Source: Panagrolaimus kolymaensis
Taxonomy: Eukaryota; Nematoda; Chromadorea; Rhabditida; Panagrolaimidae
DNA: 64,000 nt
Direction: 5' to 3'
NCBI GenBank assembly: GCA_028622995.1
Contig: JAJQJQ010000013.1
Span: 372,001-436,000 of the forward strand
Part shown: positions 33,508-48,000 of the stretch, in pieces
How positions within the stretch are numbered: position 1 is the stretch's first letter
Layout: the number at the start of each line of letters is the position of its first letter
Translations under genes and position numbers: made by a program
Notes under the pieces: generated by a model
What the model was told of the DNA's origin: nothing
Database searches by the model: none
The model's input: the letters and a program-made list of their open reading frames with translations, nothing else

Positions 33508-36500
33508 CTATTGAGCTCTTTGCTGTTGTAAATGTGCGAGTAAAGCTTGTGCAAGATTATAATTAATATTATTATTATTATTTCCTTGATTATTATTTGT
33601 TGCTGCCGTCGTTGCTGTTGGAGAATTTGAATTGGAATTATTAAAAAATTGGGTAAATTTTGTTGCCATTGCTGCTGCTACTGCGGAAGCGGAGGTGATG
33701 GAATTTTGTGATAATTGATTGCCGCCGCCAGATTCATTGGAAATTTTTTCATCGTTGCTGCTTTCAATTTTATTATTATTATTGCTGCTATTAAAACCTC
33801 CATTGAACATCCAATTTGCTGCTGCCACAGCGGCAAAATTATTTGGTGAATTAGAATTATTATTTGTTGTTGAAGTTGGTGAAAATCCCATAGCTGCCGC
33901 TGCCGCCGCGGCTGCTGTTGCTGCAGCAGCTCTTTGAGCAGCCATCATATTTAATAAATTTATATATGGCGAGGAAGGAGAATTTCCATCAGAAGAATTT
34001 TGATTTTGATGAAAACTTCTTGCAAATAATTCAGGCAAAATTGATGATGATTGTTGATTAAAAAGAAGTGGAGAAGATGAAGTTGTTGTCGTTGTTGTTG
34101 TTTGAATATTATTTTCATCGCTATCAAAACTACGTTTAAATCTTTTATTTTTGGGTTGATGATCATCTTCAATAATGGATGAAACTTCAGATAAATTTTC
34201 ATTGCATAATTTGGAATAAATGCTGAAAATGAAATTTAGAGAGAGTTAATTTTTTATAAGTGATTTTTTAAAAGAAATTTCTTTGAGTTTAAATTTTCAA
34301 AATCATGGGGGTTTGCTGCTTTTTTTTATTTTGTTTGATTTTTTCGGAATTTACTAAACCCAAATATGCCTAACTTTTTCTACAAAAAACTCTTTGCTGA
34401 AATTATAAAAAACGCGGTATTTTTAAATTGCTTGTTTTATTTTAATAACAAATTTCGAAAAGAAAAGAATGAACAAACTAAATATTTATACAAACTCGCT
34501 TGCTTATTTTTTCTTTTAGTTTGTCTTGTATCTTTTTTGTAGTACTTGCTTGCCTTATATTTTTGTGATGTTGCATTGTTTTCCTTCAGCTTTGTAAAAA
34601 AAAAGTCAAAAGCAGCAAACAAATAGAAAATAAAATTATTTTAAAAACCGCTGACTTTCTAAAGCTTTTTGATATTTGCTTTTCTTTTTTCATTGAAAGA
34701 AAAACGAAGAAATTTTTTAATCAAAGTTAAAAGGCAAAATAAAGAGAAAAGTTACGAGTTTTTTTTAAATGAAAATTTTACGATCAAATTTTCAAAGTAA
34801 TAAAAGAATGTGTGTTTGTCACTCTCATGGGAAATAACTTGGATTTCTTAAAGCTAAAGCAAAGAAGATTTTTGGAATATTAAATTCGCAGATAAAAAAA
34901 ATTAAAGATTTCAAAGCAAAAATTAAACGATTACAAAAGTGTCACAAAAAAAAAGATATTTATTAAAGTATTTTGAACTTTTCCTTTTATTAAACAAACC
35001 CCCAAAGTTTTAGCTTTTTTCCTTTGTTTTTACTTTTTAATATCGAAAATATCCATAACAAAAAATAAAAAAATATCCACTTTTTTAAACATGCATGAAA
35101 GCGCTTTTTCTTTATTGCATTGTTTTTTTTTTGTTTGATTACTTTTCTTTTCCTTGAAAGACTTTTCCTTCTTTCAATAGTTTAAAAAGCTTACTTTTTA
35201 AAAAACTAAAAAAAAAAGATATGAGAAATCTTTTCTCATTGTTTTTTAAAAAGCTTTAAAAAAGTCATAAAAAATATATTTTTTTTAAAGGCGCAATTCA
35301 GCGACGCAATATTAAATAAAGCTTAAGTTTTTGGAGTTTTTTTTGGGAAAAAAAACAGTAATAAAACCAGGAATTTTGAAAGGCAAAAAATAAGTAATTT
35401 TAGAGTAAAAAAATTAAATTAACAAACCTATGATTATTATTATCATTATTATTTTCCTTTTTCAAATCATCCATTTTTAATCTTAAATCCAATGGAGAAT
35501 CTTCCAAAATTTTTGTTAAACTTTTATTTTTTGAATTATTTTTATTTTTTGGAATCATCGAAAGCAAGGATTCTAAATTATGTTTTGAAAAATCTGGGGT
35601 TGCGCAACAACCATTGCCATTGTTTCCATTGCTGGAATTATTATTATTTGAAATGCTTTGATTTATGGAAGAATAAGTTGAAAAGCTGGTTGTTCCATTT
35701 GCCGTGGATGAAGAAGAAGCAACTGGTGAAGATGAAATGGAATTATTATTATTAACTCGTGGTGATGAACCATTAATAGGACTTGAAAATGATTGAGTTG
35801 ACTGTTGTTTGATGGATCTTCTTGCAAGTTTTTGCTGATATGCAATCGGACAACCCGAAAGGGAACGATGGGAAGATCGAGAAGAATTGATATGTCCTTT
35901 TCCCGAGCAACCCGGTGTTGAACATTTCATATTTTGTTCAGGTTGAAGAGCAAGCACTAGAAAAAAATAATAAAAAATTATTTAGGGATATGAATGTTAA
36001 AAAAATAATAGATTTATTGTAATGAGATTTGATGGAATTTTATGAAATGATTTTTTCTTTACGAAAATAACCCAGAAATGTTTCAAAATTACTTTCAAAT
36101 TTTAGCTTTATATTTTTAAACTTTTTAAAAAAATTTGCATATTTTTCATTTTTCAGCCATTTTTTTTCATTCTCGCATACTTGTTGCTTTCAAAACTCAT
36201 TTATCTTTTCATTTCTCTCATTTATTTTTTATTTTTTCCAAAAAGACAGATTTTGTTTTTTTAAATCTTTTTTTTTTCTTTTACCAGCTGCTTGCTTGCA
36301 TAATTTTTTTTGCCATTCTCTCCCTTTTTTCTTTCAAAGAAGCAAACCATTGCCACATTTCCCATTTCTTTTCTAGCTTATAAAAAAATGCAATACACCA
36401 ACTTAACAACCAATAAAAAGCAAAGTTTCTTTCCTTCAAACGAAAGCGTCGTCGTCGAAAAAAGAAGGAAAAAGTTTTTCATTGGTTTCTTCTTTGCGGC

Positions 36501-39500
36501 TTCTCAAACAAGCAAAAAAACTTTTTTTTCATTCATTTGCTCAAACTTTTAACCAATGAGAAAGAAGGAAGGTCTTAGAAGTTGTTGGAAAGTTGCTTTA
36601 ATGCTTCCGCTTCGCTCAAAAAAAGCTAGGACGCATTTTTATGAAAATTTAAAAATGTTTTGAAAATTAAGTTTTTCATTTCCAAAAAATCTAATTAGTT
36701 GGTGGCGCATTTGTTTTTAATAAATTCATTATTACATACTTTTTTTTTGAGAAAATAAAAGCTCAAAAAAAATTTTCACGATACCTAAAAAGTTAATCAA
36801 TCAACAAACATGCAAACTTTGAAAAACAAACTTATTTCGATACAAAAAAAAGAAAATTAAAAAGTTTACTTTTTTCCTTATTTTTTTTAGAACTACGGTA
36901 GCAAACTCAAAGCTTTTGAAATGTGTCCTTTTTTGCTCAAAAAAATATTTTCTTCTCTTTTTGCTTTGTTTTACAAATTCGATCCTTGAAATTGCTTGCT
37001 TGTTATTCTTTTTTTTGTTAACTTTCAAAAGCAAAAAGCAATTTTGCCGCAACTCCATCCATAAAAACAATGCAATGCAAAACCATAGAAAAGAAGAAGG
37101 GAAAAAACAAAAACAAAAGTACTAATTAGAGCTTTTTCTTTCTTACTTAGTTTTTTTTTCTTTCTTTGAGGTGAAAAGTCATTTGAAGAAAACATCTGTT
37201 GGAGATTAAAGGATAAAAAAAATGAAAAGCTAGGTAACAACTAAACAAGAAAATGAGAGTGAGACATAGTTTATTGCATAACTTTTTTTGTTTTTTGTAT
37301 TATTAAAAAGTTAATTAAAGGCTTGAAATTTGCTTTTAAAATTTGGGGAATGAGTGTTTATTAAGATTTTTAGAAAAGAGAAGTCTTGCCCACAAAAAAA
37401 AAAGACTAACAAAAATAATGTCCGATTGTAATTACTTTCATTATTTGATTAAAACAAAATTTAGTCTTTTTTTATTATTGCCAAGTTTAAATTATTATCC
37501 TTCCCTCAAAAATTTTAAAAAGCCCATACATATAAATTTTTTTCATTATAATTATCTATTGTTTGTTGTTCTCTAAGAAAAAAAACTGGAATAAATTATA
37601 ATATTTATTTGTTTTGTTTGTTGAGTGAGTATCTTTTTTTAGTGACTTTTAAATACGCATTTCGAAAATGTCATTTAAGTTACTTTTTCTTTTTTTTAAC
37701 TTATGCAAGAAGGTCAATTCACTCCTTCTTCGTATTTCAGTGTTTCTCAAACCCATGACTACGACAAAATAAAATAAAAAAATGGACTAGGTTTTCAAAA
37801 AAAAAAGAAAAAGATTTTGTTTCTTTCCTAAATTTTTTTTCTTCTTACTTTTCAGCCTTTTAGTTTTTATTTTTGGCATTTTAAAAGCCATGAATAAATG
37901 AAAATGAAAAAAATTCACTGAAGAGTCTTCAACAACAAAAAAATGCAGTCCATTTTTCTTTTTCTTCTTTCATTGACTTTTTCCTATTATTGAAAATTTA
38001 AATTGAATCACAGTCAAATAAAAAAATTTAAAAAAAAGCGAAAAGAAATGCATACAAACAAACAAAAAATAAAGAAGATTGACTCAAGATTGTATGAATT
38101 AATTTTTTTTTTCGCCGTCCTCGCCGAAGAACATTTATGTCCATTATGCAAATTTTAAAGAGTTATTCGCTATTAATGTTTTTGAAAATAAAGTGTGATT
38201 TTTTAATTTAGAAATTTTTCAAATTTATTTGAATTTGCTTTTTTAATTTTATTGTTATCGGAAAGTTCAAATTGATTTTTCGATATGACGGTAGCGAAAT
38301 TTTGACAATATTTTTCAAAATTTCATCTCTTTCAATAATTAGGCCTTTACAATTTTTCCATTATGCATAGCAAAAAAATGGCTATGAAACTACTGTAGCT
38401 ATTTTTTTGTTGTTTGTCTCTCAAACTTTCAAACTTTGATGGAAAACCAATTATTTTTTGTCCATCCATTTCTGTCGCAAAAAAAAAACTTATTCGAGTT
38501 ACCCAAAAGACAAAAGTGACAATTTTGTTGTATATATGGGATATTAAAAAAAGAATAGCAGTTTAGCTCTTTTTAATTCCCAAAGCTAATTAGTAAACCA
38601 TTTAATTTAATTTATTCCATTAATTTTTTCGTCGCGAATTTTTTTTTCAAAAAGTTTACTTTTTAATTTAATGAAAAAATGAATAAACGGTTTTTGACCA
38701 TTTGTTTCTCTTATTTTCGTTTCGTGGACGATGTGAAATAAATTCCCAAAAGAAAAGATCTGCTTTTTTGTCTTTCTTTTTTTTTCTTCAAATAATATCG
38801 TATACCATTCATTTTTCTCATTAAACTTTAAGTTTCCTTTCTTTCTTCCTTTTTCAAGTTGGCTCAAGAGTTTTTTTTGTTTGAGATATTAAAAATAATA
38901 AATCATCAAAAACAAAGAAAAAAAATGTGTCAAAAAAATTCTACACTATTTTTTTAAAATTCAAAGAAAAAAGTATGGAATAAACTCAATTTCGAAATAA
39001 TTCAAAAAGTAAAAAAGTATTTCTTTCAGAGTCCCTTATTTATTTTGTTGTAGAAAACGCATACAACCAAATATAAATGACTTCAAAGAAAAGAGAGGCA
39101 AATAAGTAAAATAATAAAAAATTGAAGTTGATTCGAAAATTTAAAGAAAGAATAACAACAAAGAACAACAAAAAAATAATATCGCCTTTGTTTAAAAAAT
39201 AAATATGTTTGTAACGTCCAATAATTTTTTGCCGCAAAATTAATTATTTCTCTATGGTTTTTCTTTTATTTTAAAGTGATAGTAATAAAAAGTTTAGAAT
39301 TATTAATTGAAAATATTTACTATTATTTTTTTCTTCATTTTAACAGTAATTATGCCTAAGTATTTTTCTTCTTCACTATTTTCTGCTTACTTTTCTAAAA
39401 CACTTTTTTAATTTATTGCGCAAATAAAAAAATCACTTCGCCATCCTACCGTAGTTGTTTTGCATTTTTTCCGGTAGACGGCTCTTCGCCGCTTTTGAAA

Positions 39501-41981
39501 GGAAAAGAAAGAAACTTTCATTGCTTTCTAATGAGCTTCCTCCTCTTCATTTTGCATCCTTTTTTCTTTCGCTTTTTTTTTGAAGAAGAAAAAGAAGCAA
39601 CTTCAAGTATTTTTTTCATCCTTGCCTGAACCAAAGAAGAAGAAAAAATGGATACAAATCTGCTTCTTTTGTTTTTTCTTCTTAAAAAAGAAAAGCTCGT
39701 TTAAACCTTGCCGTAAAAAAGAAAAAGAAAAGAAAGACAAGACTCATTTGACGCTTCATTTCAAAAAAAAAATAAAGAAGATTTTTGCGCGAGAATTTTA
39801 AGAACTATTTTTTGCTTGACAAAAACAGCAGGAAATTTGCATAATCTTTATATAAAAAAAACAAAGCAAAGCAATATGAAAAAAAGATGATGGAAAGCTT
39901 TTTATAATAAAAAAAATAACAAAAATCAAAGATGTTTTAGGATTTTTTCAAAACATTTTGGAGAGTGTAACAAAAAATCCAGAAGATATTAATCAAGAAA
40001 AAGTTATTGCTAAAAATTAATCAATATGAGAGAAATCCTTTTAGAAAAATTATTACCAACTCTTGATTACTTTACACCTAATTTTTTTTTCTTTGTTGTG
40101 GTTTTTTAAATATTTTTTCTACGCCTTTATTTTGTAACTGGCACTCACTTTTTTTGTTGTCCTTGAAACAACAAAATTAAAAATCTATCAAACAACAAAA
40201 AACATGCATTCTTTTTTTGTTTCCATCCAGCAATCTTATGTATTTTTTTATTTGAATTTGAATTTGATCATATTTTTAGTCTATTTATTCCGCCGCAATT
40301 TTCTTTTTCGAGTTACTTTTTTTCTTTCTCCTCCATCTTTTTTAACTTCCTTTTTTTTCTTTTTTCTATTGGCCATCTGTCGATCGACATTATTATTTAG
40401 AAGGAAAAAAGAAAGCAAAAATGAGCAAAGCGGCAAAAAAGGAAGAAAAAAGGCTGAAGGTAACAAACTAACTAAGTATGTATCTTTGAAAAAAAAAAGT
40501 CCTCCGATGATTTTTATGGTAATAGTGGATGGAGTATGTCGTTATCGTCGTCCGATTACGGCACACTCCAAGTAAACTCTCTCTCTCTTCCATGCTTCTT
40601 ATTTTGAAGTGATTTGATGGTGGTCTCTCTATCTCCAAACTCAAATGAGCTGCTCAGGAAAAAAAGAGAAGAAAAAAGTATGGTTGTCATGGTAATTCTG
40701 TAGATAGAAGAAAAAAAAAATTGGACAGTAAGGATTAAATAAAATAAAAAAAAACAATAAAGGATGGATTTTGTGAATGACCGGTTTTAGGTAAAAAAAG
40801 AAAAGAAAGAAAAAGCCGAATATTCAAATTTTTTGGAAAGAAAAGCAATTGATACTTTTTGATTTTTAATTTGGTTTGCTGAAACACCTGCACTGATATT
40901 TTTTATGAAAAAAAAATTTACTGTAATTAAAATCATAGAATTGTTACTTGAATTTGTTTGTTACTATCCAAGAAAGTTTTATCCTTTGCGAAAATAACTT
41001 TGAATTATTGTGCTTTTAAAATTTTAGTGTCGTGGAGAAAAAAAATATAAATTCAAAACTTACTATGAATGATAGTTTTATCAGGCTTTCTTGGACATCC
41101 TGAAAGGCTTCGATGGTGAGAATAAAGTCCAGTGGTATGTCCAAGTCCATCGCAACCTGGTGTGGGGCAAGATAATTTTCCTTCTGAAATTCCATTTCAT
41201 TATATGATTCTAACATTTGCCAATGACTTTTATTAATTTTACCTTTCTTATTATGCCACCCTGGTGGAAATGGCAAAGCAGCTACAGATCTTGGAGATAA
41301 ACTTCTGGGTGATGATGATGGAGTTAAATATGATGGTTCAGGAGATTGGGTTGGAGTGGTGGATTCAGCTAATGCAGAAATGGAAAAAGAATTTTGTAAA
41401 AAATTATTATTAATTTTTGCCCCGGCGACAATAGTTTTGGAATCCATGGCTTCTTCAATTTGGGATGATGGAGGTTCGGGTGAAGTAAGCAAAGAAGATT
41501 CATTCGAAGATTTGGAAGCTGAAAGGAGCATTTCATCTGCATTATCACTAGCAGCAGTTACAGATGGAATTAATCGAATTATATCTTTTGCATCACGTTT
41601 TCGCTTTCGTTTGGGTTGATTGGAATCATTTGATTTTGGAGATGTGGGTGAAGAAGTTAAATTTAAAGTAACATTAATTCTTTCATTTTCATTTTCATCT
41701 CCTTCTGTTATGGTGGCATCACTGGTAGAAGCTACAGATAATTTAGATGACATTGATGTTACATCATCAGCCAGCAACATCGTTGTTGTTATTGTTTCTT
41801 TTTCTTCGCGAGTTTGTGTATCAACACTTTCATGAAGCTGGTCATCATTCTCTTCGCTATCGACGACAACAGATTTCATACATGGAATAATAATATTTAA
41901 TTCTGTTCCAGAACTTATTGGTAAATGTTCTTCAATAATTTCTCCAAGAACTTCTGGAATATCCGCTAATAATGAGGTCAT
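33508..41981 (-). CDS. ztf-11: MyT1-family C2HC zinc-finger transcription factor, 700 aa
   Basis: Exons on minus: 41981-41243, 41183-41064, 35956-35428 and 34222-33508, phases consistent, 700 residues. Two MyT1-type C2HC fingers are complete. Finger 1 is C252, C257, H270, C276 ([11 protein letters not shown]...HRSLSGC). Finger 2 is C298, C303, H316, C322 ([11 protein letters not shown]...HRSLSGC). The signature HRSLSGCP is diagnostic of the MyT1 family, which in nematodes is represented by ZTF-11, a repressor promoting neurogenesis. The N terminus is acidic and Ser/Thr-rich with a nuclear signal (KRKRKRD). The C terminus has poly-Ala, poly-Asn and poly-Gln tracts. A 36-nt leader begins at an acceptor at 42018-42019, so a spliced leader or a remote 5' exon is likely. 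The two fingers are split by a 5.1-kb intron (41063-35957); a second intron spans 35427-34223. Confidence 0.88.
35957..41063 (-). other. ztf-11: 5.1-kb intron between the two zinc fingers of ztf-11
   Basis: About 100 times the length of the usual intron in this window. No exon with matching phase was seen inside. It is dense in A and T runs and carries GTCGTCGTCG at about 36447 and TACGGTA-type motifs at about 36896 and 39447. Long introns in nematode neuronal factors often hold enhancers; that is inference here. Confidence 0.6.
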
Positions 41982-42017
41982 CGTCGTCAGTTTTTTATAT
42001 TGTAAAAAACTTCTGAC

Positions 42018-45000
42018 CTAAAAAATAAAATAAACATGCAACAACTTTAAAAAAAAATTTATTTACTACCGTAAACTTTTTCTTTAACTTAAGAAAAACC
42101 GCGAAAAGTGTCAAAAAAAGAGAACCGTGGAAAAGAACATTCACCAAAAAAAGAAAAACAAAGAGAAGGCAGAGGAGGCATGGAAAAAAAACTCGTCGGA
42201 GTCAAAAGAAAATTTGAATTCTTTGAGTTGTAAAAAATAAAGAAAAGAGTGAAGTCGTCCGTCATTTTTTTCTTCTTCAAGAAAGTAACCGAATTCTTCT
42301 TTCAGAAAAAAAAAGATGAACTTCACTTTATTTTTTTGTCAACAAAAAAAGTGGTAATGATGGAGTTGAGTAGTTAGTTGGTGGACGACGACGACAAAAC
42401 AGGGTTAAATGAGACAACTATTTTCACATCTTTTTTTTCATTTTCATTCGCGCAATAAAATAATACACGGCAACGAAGACGAAGATGTCGACGCGCATCT
42501 CTATTTTATCCTCATGAGAATATTTTGTGATGGAAGATAAAAGTAAAATAAAAAGTAAAGTAACAAAAAAAGAAAGAAATAATAGGAAGAATACGGTGAG
42601 GCAAAAAAATGGATGGATTAATAAAATTAATGGAAGTTGTTAAAAAGAATGCTTAAGAAAAATCAAAGTTTAAAATTACTATCATAGTTGGCAAAGTCCA
42701 TAAATTTTATTTATAAAATAAATTAAGATAAAAAAGATAAAACAATAATAGGGTTTGGAAAAAAAATATGGGATACGAATCATGCACTTCCTCCGCAATA
42801 ATCGGAGCAATCACAAAAAAATATAATCAAACTTTTTTCTTTCTTTTTTTTCGAATAAAAAAAATCTTTAACAAATTTTTTTTAACAAACATGGTTGCGG
42901 TCGCTTTTCTTTTCTTTTTTTGAGGAGGCTTAAGCTTTAAAAAAAACGAATGGATAGGAGATCGAAAAAGAGAGGGTGGAAACGCGTGCTGGTAGTGGTC
43001 ATACAACATTCAAACTCTGCGCGGGATAAGAAACATCTGCTTCATGTATACTTTTTTTTTGCAACTCAACTCCACCCAAAAGTCCAAAAAAAAAAGAAAA
43101 GAAAGAGTTTTGAACAATTAAAAACGACAAGCAAAAAAAGCCCATGAAACAAAAGAAAATAAGCAAGGAAGAGAATAAGAAAGAAGGATCTCTTTTTAAT
43201 CATTACAAAATGGTTTCTCATTATGAAAAAAAAAGTCTGTCGCATTAAAGTCAAAGACTCAATGAAAGCAAATTCAAAAAAAAATCTAATATTAAAAAAT
43301 TTTCAAAATAGAGAAATCAAAAACATGAAAAAAAGTTGCCAGAATATATATCATTACCCACAAAGATAGCAACCGAAACCCAATAATAATTTTGCAAAAA
43401 ATCACTTTGTTTCATACAAAAAAAATAAAAATCGCATTAAAGACAGTTACAAAATTTGGCAATGCTTTCTTTACAAAGTTTACTATCATCTTTCATTTTC
43501 TCAAATCTAAAAAGAGAAGAGTCAAGTTTTTCAATCAAAAAAAGAAACCGTAATGAAAGTTGCTTCTTTTCTTTCCAAATAAAAAAAAGAAGAAAGAAGG
43601 CGGAGTTTATGAGTTTTTTTTGGTGTTACCTAAAACAAAATCTTTTCTTTTCTTTGCTTTTTTCAAATAAATAAAAAAAAGTATTGCTTTTGGTTTGGCT
43701 TTTGGAATTTTATTTAATTTGCTTAAAAATAAAAATGTGTTCATTTGCATCCAAGAAAAGCAAAGCGGCATTTTTGTCGTTGTCGTCGTCGTCAAAATTT
43801 TTATATAACCATTTTTTTTTCTTTTTGGTGGACCAAAAAGAGGCACTTGAAAGATATTATGAAGAAAAGGCTTTTTGGCAATATTGGATTGTTAGTTGGA
43901 TAGTTGGATTTTTATTAAAAAAATTTGTTAAATAAAGAAAAAGGCAGGCAAGCAAGCAAGAAAAAGGGAAGAAAAAAAAAGCAATAAAAAGTTAACTTTA
44001 AAAGGCTGTAATTAGAAAAATGGAAAAAGCATGGATTGGATTTGATTGTTATCAGGAGAAAAAAAAGGAAAAAGTAGTAATTAGAAAAAGAAAAGTTGAA
44101 AACAGAAAAAGCCAAAAAAATTTGCTTGAGAAGAGTTAATTTCTTTTAAAATAAAAATATTTGTTTCATTATTGACACAAAAAAGATAGTGAATTAAAAA
44201 AGCAATTTTTTTCAGAAAATACTTAATACCATCCATCGCTAAAATTTTTTTCTTTCAAACAATATTTTAAAAAAATTATTCAAATAGTTTAATTTTGTCT
44301 CTGACCACAATTAAAAAATCAGTTTAATATTATTATTTTTTGAATAAACTAGTTTCTTATATTTTTGCAGAAAAAAAAATGCAATCTGCCCATGTATTTT
44401 TTTCATTTAAATCGTTCTTAATTTTTCAATGTCATTAATTTTTCACAAAAAAAAACATATCACGCTCACAAAACAAGTCAGTCATCAAACTCAATTCAAT
44501 TCAACCTCATCTATTCTCAATTCTTCTAATTTTTTTTCCTGGTTTCCTGACTTTTTCAAAAAAAAAAACTCCAAGCAGGAGATAGAAAGAAAAATCACCA
44601 CTCAAAAAACATGACTTTTTATTTTGTCGTCGTCGTTGTTGTTGTCAAGCAGCAGAATAAAAAGTAGCAGCAGATGGTTTTCAGAAAATTGCGATTTTGG
44701 AGGATAACCACCGCTGCGGCCATCATTAACAACGGCAAAAAAAAGTATGCATGCAGATTTGATTTTCTTCTTTTTTTTGAAAGTTAAAGCTTTTTATATT
44801 TTTTTTTTTTGAAAAACAAATAACCTTTAAAAAAAATTTTTTTGGGAAAAATGAAACCACTTTTTTTAGGTTGATTTTTTTTAAATAAAGAAAACTCCGG
44901 AAGGCTGAAGGCCAGAAAAAAAAATGAAGCTTCTTTCTTCCATTTTCCACGCATCTGGGGCTACTTTCTTAAAAGAGTTTTTTCTTTTCTAAAATGAAAA

Positions 45001-48000
45001 AAGGCGTGGCAAGTTTTGGTTATTTGTTGTTGCTGAGACTCTCACTCACTAACTTCTTTAAAAAAAAACACAACCCAATATGTAAAAGAGGAAAAAAGAA
45101 AAAAGTTCGAAGAATGAAAATAAAAAGAAAGAAACTACTCTTCGCTAAAGGAATAAAAATAAATGGGATATGAAGAAGAAGAAAAAAAAGAATACGGTAT
45201 ATTTTGAGAACAAAGTGGAATTTGAAGAAGTAAAAAAAGGAAAGAAGGAAGGCATAGAAAAAAAGTGACACTTTTTTTTTGAGGTTAAAGATTGAGTTTT
45301 GTTTTATTTTTTCTTGTTACATTAAAAGGCATGATGGTGGAAATTGCTTCCATAAAAGAAAGAGAATGAGGACAATAAAAAAATGGCTGGAAATTAAAAA
45401 GAAGAAATAAACAGTAATTAAACAAGTTTGAGAATGGAAAAGATTTTTTTTCTCAAAATAAAAAGTGATGTCACTGAAAAAGATATCAACATTTTTGGAA
45501 GCTGCTTAAAAAGAAAAGCACAGTAATTTTTTAAGTATTTTAGTGATTTAAACTAAAAATTGTGTATGGAAAAAAGTATGGATTAGTAATCAATAATAAA
45601 TTTAAAAACTTTGAATTTTCTGCCACAAAGAAAAAAAAATTGAAAGATGGCGTCATCCACCTCCAAATTAGTTTATTTAAGATTCCGATAAATTTATCGC
45701 TTATTTTAATATTGCAAATTTGGGGTTTAAAAATATTATTTTTCGGTTAATAATTTCCGCTGAAGCAGATTTTTTGTCCCCTTCAAGCTTTCCCCATCAT
45801 TAATAAAAAGTCATCAACTAAAAACATTATTAACCAATAATGAAGAAGAAAAAAAATTTGATTCACTCAAACTTAACTTTTTTTTATTATTGCCATTGTC
45901 ATTGTCAAAATACTTAAAAACTTGGTCATTCATAGATAATTCCAAGTTCAAGTAAAACTTTTTTTTCGCTACTTCGTCACTCAAGTGATTTTTCTGACAC
46001 CTTTAACTTCCGAATAATAATTCGCAGCATGAAACTTTTTTCAAGCTTTTTGTATTTTTTTGTTTCCATCGATGGCACAAAGATTTGGTTCTTAATCAAG
46101 CGGCATTAAGCTTCAAAAAAAAAATGGAAACTCAGCATGAAAAAAATATTTTTTGCTTATGCAACTTTCTTCTTTGCAACGGTTTTCTTTCTTTCTTCAA
46201 TCAAGGATTTAATAAAAAAAAATGTGTGTTTAATTCGGTGAAATCCTTTTTAAGTGCTTTTCATCCAACAACAAAAAAAGTGAGAGGGATATCTGATGGA
46301 TGGGATTATGTAGAAGAAGAAGAAAAAAGAGGGTGAAACTCGTGTGCGGTCGCGCGCGCAGGTGAAACTCCAGTAGCAAAAAAATAAAGGGGAAAAAGTT
46401 GAAAATTAACGAACGCGTCTCGCAATAAGGACGATGGCGATGAGAGAGACATCTGCTACTGTTTTTTTGAGGTTGAGCCGATACACGATAAAGAGAAAAA
46501 CAAAAATGAGGTAAGGTCAGAAATGGAAGAAAAAAATATGGGGGATATAAATAACCTGAACAAAGATTTTTTGAAAAATAAATAAAATTGAAACAATATT
46601 GTTGTGGGAGGGAGGGAGCATGAGCAACGGAAACAAGCAAATAATAAATAAACAAAAAAACAAAAATACAATAGAATGTTTGTCAGACAATAAAAAATAA
46701 TATTGGAATCGGGAGGAATGGAATTTATAAATTTTTGGTAATCTTTTAATTTATGATCATCCGAAGAAAAAAAGTTTTTATTAGAAAATTACGGTATTTG
46801 AAAAAAGCAGAAAGAATTTTTAGACTTCTGTGAAAAAATAATAAATCCAAAAAGTTTGCAAAAAAAAGAAGCAAAAACTTTTCTTCTAAGATTTTTTTAA
46901 AAGTTATATTTTATTTCTTTTTTAAACTAAAAGAAGATTTTTTTGAAGCTAAAATTTATATAAAAGGAAACTTAGCAACGATATAAAAAATGACTTTTTA
47001 AGATAATGAAGAAGAAAGAAAAAACTACTAAAAAGTCTTGCTTTTACAAACTTTAAAAAACAAATATTAAAGTTTTTTAGAGAAAAGGAAACAATAAAAG
47101 TTTTTTTGTTCTTGGTTACCGTAGCCATCAGCAAAAAAAAAAATGATGCTAGAAATTTGGAAAAATGAAAAGTGTAAAAATGCCTTTATGTTTCAAAGTA
47201 TTTTCTTTTTTTCTTTGTTGCTCACTTCAAAAAAGATATTTCTCTAAATAATGGGTCTCTAATTGATATGAACTTTTTCCCTTGATTTTCTTTGCCTTAA
47301 ATTTTTTTTTCCAGTTAAAAATAGTTACAGAATGAATTTTCCATTACTAAAAAAAGTAAGAAAAATTTTTTTACTTTTGTTTTACTTTTTTAATTTCATC
47401 TCATCTTCTTCTTCTCATTTTCAAATTCTTCTTCACTTTTGTCTGTTAACAAAAAAAACTAATATGTTGTATGAAAACAGATGCGCCCAAAAAGATTTTT
47501 TGTTCTTTTTGAATGAGATGAAAAGAAGAACACTTTTGTTTTTGGAAGACATGAAGAAAAAAAGATGAAACAAGTCAGGCTTCTTGGAAGAAGAAGTATA
47601 AGAAGCCAAAAAAGAGAGAAGAATATCCAATAAAAAAGCTTTACTTTTTTCTTTTCAATTGTGAGTTTTTTTAGTTTGTTTTGAAAAATGTGGCAATACT
47701 TTTGCAGAAAAAAAAGAAGGGTTTTTAGTTTAGTTTTTTTGTTTAAAAATTTGAGCTAACAAAATTAATTTTGTTTTATGAAAGCAAAGGAGCCAAAGCA
47801 AAAGCTGAGATTTTAATATTAGAGTTTTACAAAAAAATTTGCGCTTTTTGGAACTCAATTCGGTAATGCAAAGTTTGAACAAAACTACAAACTTTCGATA
47901 ATGGTGACGAATAGCAATTTTTGTCGACTAATTTTTGTTTGCTAGAAAACTCTTTTAAAATTAATAAAAAACAACATAAGAAAAAAAATTCAGGTATGCC